This document shows, piece after piece, positions 1 to 6,450 of a stretch of 7,245 nt of DNA; within the stretch, counting starts at the first letter, position 1, and every line of letters begins with the position of its first letter. Under the pieces are notes generated by a model. The model searched no databases. It saw only the letters and a list, made by a program, of their open reading frames with translations, and had not been told where the DNA came from. This DNA is from Planctomycetota bacterium (lineage in GTDB: Bacteria; Planctomycetota; Phycisphaerae; UBA1845; CAIVHJ01), in NCBI GenBank assembly GCA_022573485.1, contig JACZTW010000203.1, forward strand, positions 1-7,245, given 5' to 3'. The position numbers and the translations under genes were made by a program.

Positions 1-1524
1 CCAATTCCCACAGAGACGTTTCCGACAACAAGCGTGTTCGAAACAATCGGATCCCCAGTGTCACAGAACATGGCACGGGCCGCGTTGCCGACAAGCAAGG
101 AGTTTCGCAGGTGTGGGGGCATCCACGTCCCCGTCGAACTTCACGGCGGCGAGAGCGGTGCTGGCCGTGATCAGACAAGAATCCACAACGAAGGCTGCAC
201 TACCCCGAATGCCGCCGAGGTTACCTACGATCACGCAATCCTTGACCATCGGTGTTGCGTTCCATCCTCTGAGACTGAGCCCGTAGAGGTAATTGCCGGC
301 GATGAGACAATTCGTGATGACTGCATCAGAATAGGTCGATCTGATGCCCTCAGCAGTATTGTCGACAATTCGACAGTTTTCGATAAGCGGCGTCCCCCAG
401 GCGCCAATGCTAATCGCTCCGCCGGCCACCGAAATAACGGTGTTGTTCGCAATCGTGCAGTTCTAGATCACTGCTTCGCTATCGTCGTTCAAGTGAATCC
501 CGCCCGCGTTCGTCTCCGCATGATTGCCCGTGATGGTACAGTCTTTGATCGTGGCGTTCGTGCATCTTATGCCTCCGACCCAATGCGAGAAGTTCCCTGT
601 AATCGTGCAGTTGGTTATGGTCGAGGGGCTGTTGCTCCAGCAAGCAATCCCCCCGGCGCTGTTGGATGACAGTCCTGAGTTGAAATTGTTCGCAATCAAA
701 CAGTTTGACAGAGTACTCGTATAGCAGAGTATCCCGGGACCCCAGTTTTGGAGAATTTGGCAGTTTGTGAGGGTCGCGTTGCCGGCGTAGATTCCAGCGT
801 TTGCGTTGCTTTCGATGAGGCAGTTTGACATATTGAGGTCGTCGCAGCGAATGCCATATGCGCCGTTATCACGGATGGTGCAGCCTGACATGGTGAGAAG
901 CCCATTTTCAGCGTACAGTCCACCCCCAATCGGAGCCGTATTCGACGTGAAGGTACAGTCGTGAAACTCGGCGTTGCTGGCCTTCCCATAGAACCCGCCG
1001 CCGTATCCATCCGCGATCACGTTGTCCGTGATGATGCAGTTCCGGATCGTCGGCGATGAGTTGAAGATGCATAGAATTCCACCGCCCAGCAGATCGTTGG
1101 ACGAGTCAAACGGAGTAGCGGTCCCTGAGCCGCCCGTGATCGTGAAGCCGTCCAGGACCGCGCTGCTCGATTCGCCACTGGAGAACCTCACAGTACTGGC
1201 CGATTCTGGATTCTCGGGATTGCTGCCGTCGATCACCGTTCCAGGGGCAGCGTCCGGTCCCTCGCTTCGCAGCGTGATGACCTTTCCGAGGAAGTTGATG
1301 TTCTCGATATAGAGGCCCGGTGCTGCGACAAGCTCGTCCCCGCTTGAGGACGCATCAATTCCGTCCTGTATGCGACAGAATGGATCTGCCTGTGTGCCGG
1401 ATCCGGGCTTGGGGCAGGTATCATCGTCTATGTACCAGGTGGTCTGTCCAAAGGCCCCGGAGGCTACGCAAACCAGAATAATCACAAGCAAGAACATGCT
1501 CTTGGTTGTGCTAGGCAGACACAT
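1..1524 (-). pseudogene. Secreted right-handed parallel beta-helix repeat protein, disrupted and cut by the window edge
   Basis: The start at 1524 (MCLPSTTKSMFLL...) is chosen because AAGGAGG lies 4 nt upstream; an in-frame ATG at 1539 is less well placed. Residues 1 to about 26 form a signal peptide ending near SGAFG. Residues 28-100 (WYIDDDTC, DPFCRIQDGID, YIENINFLGK) resemble the N-terminal cap of secreted pectate-lyase-like beta-helix proteins. From about residue 120, coils of the form (T/V)-I-x-N-C-x-I-x-x-N repeat, for example PTIRNCIITDN, STITNCTITGN and ATIKDCTITGN. Residue 354 is a TAG stop (463-465), after which the same frame continues the repeat (NCTIANNTVIS, PLIENCRIVDN, PMVKDCVIVGN). 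Around 115-119 the repeat moves to another frame (LRNSLLVGN, SNTLVVGN) and runs off position 1. No catalytic residues or C-terminal anchor are visible. Such proteins are usually extracellular polysaccharide-binding, polysaccharide-cleaving or surface proteins; the substrate cannot be told. It is either a pseudogene or carries sequencing errors. Confidence 0.82.
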
Positions 1525-1528
1525 CACT

Positions 1529-1535
1529 CCTCCTT
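1529..1535 (-). promoter_or_regulatory. Ribosome-binding site of the beta-helix gene
   Basis: AAGGAGG on the minus strand lies 4 nt before the ATG at 1524. This full-length Shine-Dalgarno match fixes the start at 1524 rather than at upstream in-frame codons (1539, 1623). The protein then begins directly with a short polar stretch and a hydrophobic signal-peptide core. Confidence 0.6.
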
Positions 1536-1647
1536 TCATGGTGCGCTCCAGCTCAGTCCCGGCAGAGATTTGGACTTTCCAGACCGTCGATTCTGATGCT
1601 CGCTTGGATCTCGGCGGCCTCACGGGAACTATGCGGGATGAACCATA

Positions 1648-1676
1648 ATTCTAACGCGTCGATCAACAACATTCAA
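1648..1676 (-). promoter_or_regulatory. Possible sigma70-type promoter for the beta-helix gene
   Basis: On the minus strand, TTGAAT (1671-1676) and TAGAAT (1648-1653) are separated by exactly 17 nt. The -10 box matches 5 of 6 consensus bases and the -35 box 4 of 6. It would leave a leader of about 115 nt before the start at 1524. This is a pattern match only. Confidence 0.3.
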
Positions 1677-1763
1677 TCAATCTCGCGCGTGCTGGTCGGC
1701 CGGCACATGTAGACCTACAGCCTTCGCGATGCCCTCGGCAAGTTCAAAAAGCCCGCGTTATGA

Positions 1764-1922
1764 TCGATTCGCAAGCACGTCGATGAGTGATCGTTCGAGC
1801 TCGTACGCCTGCTCGGCGCCTGAGGGCTATGTTCAGGCTGCGATGACTGCCCCGCCGACTTGGACGCCGATTGCATCGTCGGGGCTTGCGACGTCGCCAT
1901 CTTGCTCAGCCACTGGGGATGA
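1764..1922 (+). pseudogene. Decayed GC-type dockerin tail (gene ghost)
   Basis: Read in one plus-strand frame, 1779-1922 gives VDE*SFELVRLLGA*GLCSG followed by CDDCPADLDADCIVGACDV and AILLSHWG*. This is the two-repeat dockerin seen intact in the three genes downstream (FDLAxLLGxWGPC, then CPADLDxDxxVG...LLxxWG). Stops lie at 1788-1790 and 1821-1823. The second sits exactly where the conserved Trp of WGPC belongs, so TGG became TGA, and the next conserved Pro codon reads CTA. The second repeat is intact and ends at a normal TGA (1920-1922), although it lacks the final PCx of its neighbours. No upstream body domain can be joined to it without further stops. It is most likely the C-terminal remnant of a lost secreted-protein gene; its left limit is approximate. 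Confidence 0.65.
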
Positions 1923-2214
1923 TCGGAGTCACAACCATGTTGCCGATCAACAATCAACAGCGTTCTTTATCTCCGAGCGACCTGTGGCCTATCACCCAAA
2001 ATGGCATTAGGCACTGGGCGACAACAGGTTGCGTCATTGAGCGGGCCGGTTCAACGGATTAATGTTTCCCTCCCGGGCGCCGAATCGTGTAGACTATCTG
2101 TCGAAGCGATCGGGATCGTTTTTCTGGGCCGGACTCATCTCTCATCTCGCTTCGCGCACGCCTTGCCTCGCGAGAGACGCGCCGGCCGCCGCTCGAGTGA
2201 AAAGGAGAAATCTT
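1923..2214. other. Intergenic region upstream of the cupredoxin gene
   Basis: No coding region is supported here. A reading frame open from 2062 upstream of the chosen start encodes an Arg/Pro-rich stretch with no signal-peptide character, so it is treated as leader. No terminator hairpin follows the dockerin ghost. The best promoter-like pair is TTGAGC followed 17 nt later by TAATGT, which is too weak to call. Confidence 0.5.
2202..2207 (+). promoter_or_regulatory. Ribosome-binding site that sets the cupredoxin gene start
   Basis: AAGGAG ends 7 nt before the ATG at 2215. It selects 2215 over the frame's earlier ATG at 2062, and the protein then opens with a typical signal peptide. Confidence 0.7.
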
Positions 2215-3078
2215 ATGCACGTCCTTCCAGTCATTAGGATGAGGAGCTTTTTAGTTGCGGCTCTCGTTCTGGCCTCCTCGGCGACGGCGGCACGCGCCCA
2301 CGTCATCCTTGACGCTCCCAACGGCGGTGAAGTGCTCGAGGTCGGCTCGGTCTTCACGATTAGCTGGCACATCGTGATCGCCCACAACCTCCAGAACTGG
2401 GACTTGTGGTATTCAACCGTAGGTTCGGCCGGCCCGTGGACGACCCTCGCGACGGATCTGCCGGCCGGCAGCGGCCAGGTCGGCAGTGTGCATACCTATG
2501 ATTGGACGATTCCCTTTGTGCTCGATGACTCGGTCTGGGTGCGCGTCAGGATGGACAACTCTGCCACGGACTATTACGACGTCAGCAACGCGCCGTTCTC
2601 GATCGCGCTGCCTCCGAACACCGAGATGGTGATCGTCGGCCCCGGTGGCGCTGTCGCGTTCGAGCCGGACCTCCTGGAGATTGACCTCGGCGACACGGTT
2701 CTATGGTTCTGGGGTAGCACCGGTCACAATGTGGTTGAGGATAATGGCGCCTTTGATTCCGGGGCGACGGCGCCGGCGGGAACGATTTTTGAGGTCCTGT
2801 TTGATCAGGCCTTCCTCGATGCCAACCCTCGGCCTGGCGCCATTTATGATTATCATTGTGATCCACATGAGTTTTTCGGCATGCTTGGAACGATCGACGT
2901 GGTGCTGCCTTGTCCCACCGACCTCAGTGGCGACGGGGAGGTGGGCGCGTTCGATCTGGCGCTTCTGCTCGGCAGTTGGGGGCCCTGTCCCGGCTGCCCC
3001 GCCGACTCCGATGGTGATGACGACGTGGACGCGTTCGACCTGGCACAACTGCTCGGCAGTTGGGGACCTTGTCCATGA
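2215..3078 (+). CDS. Exported Ig-like / plastocyanin-type copper protein with C-terminal GC-type dockerin
   Basis: The product has 287 residues. Residues 1-28 are a signal peptide with an A-x-A site (ARA), so the mature chain would begin with His29. Residues 29 to about 131 form an Ig-like beta domain of the 'PNGGE...W...YS...W...VPD' type (APNGGEVLEVGS, WDLWYST, DWTIP, VWVRVRMDN, SNAPFSI), similar to Kre9/KNH-type modules. It contains His52 and His57 in SWHIVIAHN. Residues about 138-230 form a cupredoxin with all four type 1 copper ligands of plastocyanin: His171 (GHNV), then Cys215-x2-His218-x4-Met223 (CDPHEFFGM). Residues 233-287 are two dockerin repeats with EF-hand-like loops (DLSGDGEVGAFD, DSDGDDDVDAFD), each ending WGPC. 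The expected role is copper-dependent electron transfer or copper binding outside the cytoplasm. The N-terminal His raises the possibility of a second copper site. The partner and substrate are unknown. The next gene follows after 137 bp. Confidence 0.85.
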   Translation: MHVLPVIRMRSFLVAALVLASSATAARAHVILDAPNGGEVLEVGSVFTISWHIVIAHNLQNWDLWYSTVGSAGPWTTLATDLPAGSGQVGSVHTYDWTIPFVLDDSVWVRVRMDNSATDYYDVSNAPFSIALPPNTEMVIVGPGGAVAFEPDLLEIDLGDTVLWFWGSTGHNVVEDNGAFDSGATAPAGTIFEVLFDQAFLDANPRPGAIYDYHCDPHEFFGMLGTIDVVLPCPTDLSGDGEVGAFDLALLLGSWGPCPGCPADSDGDDDVDAFDLAQLLGSWGPCP

Positions 3079-3201
3079 TCCCAAAGCCGACGTTATCCGC
3101 CGCTCGGTTTGAACCTCTAGGCGCCTGCTGCACTGCGCCGGCTTTGACGTGAAGAGCGATTCTAGACCAGTTCGTTCCGCGTAACGCGAGGTCACCGCAA
3201 G

Positions 3202-3207
3202 AAGGAG
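3202..3207 (+). promoter_or_regulatory. Ribosome-binding site of the beta-rich dockerin gene
   Basis: AAGGAG lies 8 nt before the ATG at 3216, supporting that start and independent initiation from the gene upstream. Confidence 0.65.
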
Positions 3208-3215
3208 ATCCTGCC

Positions 3216-4067
3216 ATGCGATCAATTCTTGCCAAATCGAAAACATTCCTGGCCTTGGCGTCGGGCGTGCTCCTCGGGGCCTTCCAATCTGCAACAGGAG
3301 ACACCATCATCCCCATCGCTCAGAACAGGTCGGTCAACACTTTCCTCATTGTGCCGCAATGCCTCGGTGAAGACTTCGGCGCAGACGCAGCCGGAGGGTT
3401 CGGACCCTTTGACAGCATGATTGAGACGTCGCTCGGCTGCGATTCAGGCTTCGGCTTCGGTGCGGCGAGCCAGCAATCGCAAATCGGCCCGAACTCGATG
3501 ACGGCATCAGGTACAGGCGCTTCTGGAGCTCTGGGACCCGTTCAAAACATTATCCACGCGTTTGGTTACTCTGATTTCAGTATGACGTTCGAGCTGGATT
3601 CAGAAAACGAATTCACAGTGCAGGGCCTCCTGGGTGCCGAATCTTTTGAGGATCCGATCCTTATCTTCGTCGGCGCTACGCTTTCTCTCCGCGACGCGAA
3701 CAACCGTTTGATCTTCGATTTGATGGTGCAGCCCGGGCCCGACGGCGCGCCGAATTCTGTGGTGATTGAGGAGTTCGGTTTGCTCGATCCGGGAGTGTAT
3801 ACGCTACAGGCCCACGCGGGCAGCTTCATCGACAACGACGTGCCGCCCAGCCTATCCGGTGAGGCCTCGTTTGACTTTGTGTTCGAGGTGCCCACGATGT
3901 GTGCCGCAGATCTCGACGGCGACGGCACGGTTGCCGCTTCTGACTTGGCGGAGTTATTGGGCAATTGGGGCAAGTGCGCGGGCTGCCCGGCGGACCTGGA
4001 CGGCAACGGTGCGGTCGGCCCGTTTGACTTGGCGCTGCTCCTCGGGAACTGGGGGCCGTGCCCGTGA
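3216..4067 (+). CDS. Exported beta-rich protein of unknown family with C-terminal GC-type dockerin
   Basis: The product has 283 residues. Residues 1 to about 28 are a signal peptide: a basic start (MRSILAKSK), a hydrophobic core, and probable cleavage near ATG-DT. Residues 29 to about 120 are Gly/Ser/Phe-rich with two cysteines (Cys49, Cys75) that could form a disulfide. Residues 120-226 look like a beta-sandwich (SMTFELDSENEFTVQG, ILIFVGATLSLRD, VYTLQAHAGS, ASFDFVFEV), in the style of PEP-CTERM or surface-protein domains, but I do not recognise a family. Residues 229-283 are the dockerin, with two 12-residue calcium-type loops (DLDGDGTVAASD, DLDGNGAVGPFD) and WGKC/WGPC ends. The stop overlaps the start of the NHL gene, so the two are almost certainly co-transcribed. 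No function beyond an exported, calcium-stabilised surface protein can be assigned. Confidence 0.8.
   Translation: MRSILAKSKTFLALASGVLLGAFQSATGDTIIPIAQNRSVNTFLIVPQCLGEDFGADAAGGFGPFDSMIETSLGCDSGFGFGAASQQSQIGPNSMTASGTGASGALGPVQNIIHAFGYSDFSMTFELDSENEFTVQGLLGAESFEDPILIFVGATLSLRDANNRLIFDLMVQPGPDGAPNSVVIEEFGLLDPGVYTLQAHAGSFIDNDVPPSLSGEASFDFVFEVPTMCAADLDGDGTVAASDLAELLGNWGKCAGCPADLDGNGAVGPFDLALLLGNWGPCP
3993..4024 (+). repeat. 32-nt direct repeat, copy 1 (dockerin second repeat)
   Basis: These 32 bases are identical to 5144-5175 and encode the core of DLDGNGAVGPF in the adjacent gene's dockerin. Just outside the block the copies differ at synonymous positions (GCG/GCC, TTT/TTC). Confidence 0.9.
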
Positions 4068-5218
4068 TTGACGTGGACCTGCCCTGCGCTCGGGTTCCTG
4101 GTCTCCGGCACGCTCCGAGACGATTCTTGTTCCTGGCGCTCAGCCTCCTTTTGCTCACGAGCAAAACGTGGGCCGGCGGCGAGCTTCCCGTCTTTGTGCT
4201 CCAATGGGGTTCCAACGGCAACGGGCCAGGCCAGTTTTCGGGGCCGCACGGCATTGAACTCGACGCCGCCGGCAACGTCTACATCGCCGACACGGGCAAC
4301 AACCGCATCCAAAAGTTCACACCCGATGGTGTCTTTCTCTTGTCCTGGGGATCGCCGGGCGCCGGCCCAGGCCAGTTCAGCCATCCCCACGGAATCGGCA
4401 TCGGCCCGCTGGGCAACGTGTACGTCGCCGAAACGGGAAACAACCGAGTTCAAAAGTTCACTTCCGAAGGAGTCTTCATCACGATGTGGGGCTCTTTCGG
4501 GGATGGGAATGGGCAGTTCCGGCACACGCACGGCCTCACGGTGGATGACAACGGCCACGTGTATGTGGTGGACCGCAACCAAAATCGCGTCCAGAAGTTC
4601 ACCAGCAACGGAGCCTTCATCACCGCCTGGGGAATCCCCGGAACAGGCGACGGCGAATTCAGTTCTCCGAACGGCGTCGCCGTGGACGCGGCGGGCGACG
4701 TCTTCATCGCAGACAGCAGCCCCAGGATTCAGAAGTTCACCAACGACGGCGTTTTCATTACTTCGTGGGGCTCTGCTGGCGCAGGAGACGGACAGTTCAA
4801 CTTCCCGCGGGGTCTTTCCACGGACAGTCTGGGCAACCTGTATGTGGCTGATCGCAACCTACATCGCATGCAGAGATTCACCGGAGCCGGAGGCTTCTTG
4901 ACGAAATGGGGCTCCTTCGGCGCCGGGGAGAGTCAGTTCAACTTTCCCTACGGCTTGAGGGCGGGTGCAGATGGGTTGGTCTACGTGGCCGACTCGAGCA
5001 ATCATCGCGTGCAGAAATTCCAGTTCGCCGGTGCCTGCAAAAACAATGATTGCCCCGCCGACATCGATTGCGACGGCGACGTAGGCCCTTTTGATTTGGC
5101 TCAACTGCTGGGTGCGTGGGGGCCGTGCGCCGCCTGCCCGGCCGACCTGGACGGCAACGGTGCGGTCGGCCCGTTCGACCTCGCACTCTTGCTCGGCAAC
5201 TGGGGTCCGTGTCAATAG
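4058..5218 (+). CDS. Exported six-repeat NHL beta-propeller with C-terminal GC-type dockerin
   Basis: There is no ATG in frame before the signal peptide, so the start must be GTG. The candidates are 4058, 4064 and 4073. The GTG at 4064 overlaps the previous stop as GTGA, the arrangement of translational coupling. Numbered from 4058 the product has 386 residues. A basic stretch (RHAPRR) and hydrophobic core (FLFLALSLLLL) give a signal peptide ending near residue 40 (TWAGG). Residues 45-325 are six tandem NHL repeats of about 47 residues, each with W-G-S, G-x-F, P-x-G-(I/L), G-x-(V/L)-(Y/F)-(V/I)-A-(D/E) and R-(I/V/M)-Q-(K/R)-F. This is the right number for a closed six-bladed propeller. Repeat 4 is one residue short (ADSSPRIQKF). 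Residues 332-386 are the dockerin (DIDCDGDVGPFD, DLDGNGAVGPFD; WGPC ends). NHL propellers normally bind proteins or ligands and no catalytic residues are evident, so a binding or scaffold role at the cell surface is inferred. A strong terminator follows. Confidence 0.87.
   Translation: MPVIDVDLPCARVPGLRHAPRRFLFLALSLLLLTSKTWAGGELPVFVLQWGSNGNGPGQFSGPHGIELDAAGNVYIADTGNNRIQKFTPDGVFLLSWGSPGAGPGQFSHPHGIGIGPLGNVYVAETGNNRVQKFTSEGVFITMWGSFGDGNGQFRHTHGLTVDDNGHVYVVDRNQNRVQKFTSNGAFITAWGIPGTGDGEFSSPNGVAVDAAGDVFIADSSPRIQKFTNDGVFITSWGSAGAGDGQFNFPRGLSTDSLGNLYVADRNLHRMQRFTGAGGFLTKWGSFGAGESQFNFPYGLRAGADGLVYVADSSNHRVQKFQFAGACKNNDCPADIDCDGDVGPFDLAQLLGAWGPCAACPADLDGNGAVGPFDLALLLGNWGPCQ
4190..5032 (+). repeat. Six tandem repeats of about 141 bp encoding NHL blades
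   Basis: Six in-frame units of roughly 141 bp, one of them 3 bp shorter, encode the NHL blades. Recurrent near-identical segments code for RxQKFT and for the GQF motif. The units have diverged at the DNA level, so they are old duplications. Confidence 0.8.
5144..5175 (+). repeat. 32-nt direct repeat, copy 2 (dockerin second repeat)
   Basis: Identical to 3993-4024, inside the last dockerin repeat of the NHL gene. The flanking codons for the same residues use different synonyms. Confidence 0.9.
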
Positions 5219-5261
5219 AGCCGCCGCGCGCTCGGCGAGGGCTCCGGCGAACTCAAAGAAA

Positions 5262-5298
5262 AACCCCGCCGTCGAGAGGACGGCGGGGTTCACTTTTT
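5262..5298. terminator. Bidirectional intrinsic terminator between convergent genes
   Basis: A perfect 12-bp stem (AACCCCGCCGTC at 5262-5273 with GACGGCGGGGTT at 5279-5290) has a 5-nt loop. On the plus strand it is followed by CAC and T5. On the minus strand it is followed by TTTCTTT. It lies 43 bp past the NHL gene stop and about 50 bp past the end of the minus-strand barrel gene, so it serves both. Confidence 0.9.
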
Positions 5299-5346
5299 GA
5301 AGGTCGGCGGCCGCCGGCGCGGCCTGCGCGAAGTCGCGAAACTTCG

Positions 5347-6285
5347 CTAGAACGAGAAAATGTAGCTCAGCGACAAGCCCCAGTTGTCGCCCTGATCATC
5401 GCCGTCGAGCGTCCAGCGGGTCGCCCAAGCCAGCATTTGATTGTCGGTGAGCTGATAATCCATGCCGGCTTCCATGCTGTGCTGCATGCTGTAACCGTCC
5501 AGTCGGCCTGAGTCCAGGATGTAGTCAATGTTGACCACGGTGCTATCCGTGAGCCGATGATCAAAGCCGATAATCCCGCCGGCGGCGAAATGACGAGCGG
5601 AAACATCGTTTCGGCGGTTGCCGAAGAAATTCCCGCGGTTGGAGGAAGAATTTCCTCGGTTGCGATCCAGGTCATGGCGGGCGTTGGTGGCCACATTGTC
5701 GCCGTCCATGACTCGGATGAACGGATTGACGTGCAGACGACAGGTCCCCGGATTCACGTCCCAAGTGAATACGCCACGAATCTCCCAGTCCACGCCCTCC
5801 GAGCCGTTGCCCGTGGGCAGGCGCAGCTCGTTGTAGATCGCCGTAGCGGGAATCCAGTCCTGTTGATCGTGCAGCTTCCACTGCCAGCCGATCGAAACGT
5901 CGGCGTTGCCCTCTTCGCCGTCGCCGTAATTGATCGGCAGCTTGAAGACGATTTCATTGTCGGGGCAGACACCCCATTGCACCTCGACGCGATTCCCGTA
6001 ATCATCATCCGATCCATCGCTTGACGTTCCATAGTCGAAGACGATCTTCAAATCAAAAGTACCCTGTTCTTGAACGTCGGCACTCCTCATGCTGACCGGT
6101 CCCTCAACGTCAAAGCCGCCGTCGCCGCCGCCGCCCGCGCCGCCGTCGTCGTCCTGCGGCGTGGCTTGCAGTGAGAAGTTGCTGACTTCGGAAAGGCCGC
6201 CCGAATCGTCCGCGTCAGAGACCGAGGGCAGCGCCAGCATCATGGCTAACGCACCCAAACATAGACTCAACTTGATTTGATTCAT
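5347..6285 (-). CDS. Probable outer-membrane beta-barrel protein (MetA-like transporter family)
   Basis: The start at 6285 (MNQIKLSLCLGAL) is chosen because AGGAG lies 7 nt upstream and a signal peptide follows at once. The in-frame codons back to 6378 add an Arg/Gly-rich stretch without export character. The product has 312 residues, with a signal peptide of about 1-25 (VSDA-DD). Residues 27-62 are an acidic Gly-rich linker (DDDGGAGGGGDGG). Residues about 75-312 show alternating beta-strand patterns (EIVFKLPINYGDG, ADVSIGWQWKL, AIYNELRLPTG, WEIRGVFTWDV) and end SLSYIFSF with a terminal Phe, as in outer-membrane barrels. The NELRLPTG and strand layout recall proteins annotated as 'MetA-pathway of phenol degradation' transporters. 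An Arg/Asn-rich segment at about 200-230 is probably a surface loop. Two cysteines (107, 182) may pair. The substrate is unknown. The gene is monocistronic and converges on the NHL gene. Confidence 0.72.
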   Translation of the reverse strand: MNQIKLSLCLGALAMMLALPSVSDADDSGGLSEVSNFSLQATPQDDDGGAGGGGDGGFDVEGPVSMRSADVQEQGTFDLKIVFDYGTSSDGSDDDYGNRVEVQWGVCPDNEIVFKLPINYGDGEEGNADVSIGWQWKLHDQQDWIPATAIYNELRLPTGNGSEGVDWEIRGVFTWDVNPGTCRLHVNPFIRVMDGDNVATNARHDLDRNRGNSSSNRGNFFGNRRNDVSARHFAAGGIIGFDHRLTDSTVVNIDYILDSGRLDGYSMQHSMEAGMDYQLTDNQMLAWATRWTLDGDDQGDNWGLSLSYIFSF

Positions 6286-6292
6286 TTTCTTG

Positions 6293-6297
6293 CTCCT
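6293..6297 (-). promoter_or_regulatory. Ribosome-binding site of the barrel gene
   Basis: AGGAG on the minus strand lies 7 nt before the ATG at 6285. It decides for the shorter reading with a clean signal peptide over the upstream in-frame start at 6378. Confidence 0.6.
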
Positions 6298-6420
6298 GAT
6301 TTCCAGACAAGTGTGAAGGACTCTCGCCCCGCCAGCTACGCCTCCGCCACCGCGCGGGAAACGATCAGCATTGATCAAAATACACTTGAAGCTTCAGAAC
6401 TCCTGCATATCCGTCGGCAC

Positions 6421-6450
6421 AGGATACGAATGTAGTGTACACATTGTCAA
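6421..6450 (-). promoter_or_regulatory. Possible sigma70-type promoter of the barrel gene
   Basis: On the minus strand a perfect TTGACA (6445-6450) is followed after 18 nt by TATCCT (6421-6426, 4 of 6 matches). An 8-bp palindrome GTGTACAC (6435-6442) lies in the spacer and could be an operator or chance. The leader to the start at 6285 would be about 130 nt. The -35 box overlaps the stop of the truncated transposase reading frame. Confidence 0.4.

Noticed and set aside
34..669. Long plus-strand open frame opposite the beta-helix gene
   Set aside because: It has no ribosome-binding site, no signal or domain, and runs antisense to sequence with clear beta-helix repeats; it is a shadow of the high-GC gene.
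1656..1763. Plus-strand reading INNIQSISRVLVGRHM*TYSL and RDALGKFKKPAL*, which looks protein-like and might be a gene end
   Set aside because: It contains an internal TAG, has no recognised family and is too short to separate from chance. It shares the frame of the dockerin ghost but cannot be shown to be part of it.
3566..4582. 338-codon minus-strand open frame across the two dockerin genes
   Set aside because: It spans the boundary of two well-supported plus-strand genes and has His/Pro/Arg-rich composition typical of antisense shadows.
4190..5032. Regularly spaced repeats considered as a CRISPR array
   Set aside because: The 141-bp units are in-frame protein repeats (NHL blades) with no constant short repeat and unique spacers; no CRISPR array or tRNA/rRNA gene was seen in the window.
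5328..5347. 7-bp hairpin GCGAAGT-CGCGAA-ACTTCGC at the end of the barrel gene
   Set aside because: There is no T-run after it, and the much stronger bidirectional terminator lies about 40 bp further on; not called separately.
6371..6396. Short palindromes TTGATCAA and TGAAGCTTCA upstream of the barrel gene
   Set aside because: Perfect but only 8 and 10 bp, without spacing that suggests an operator or a terminator; chance is likely.
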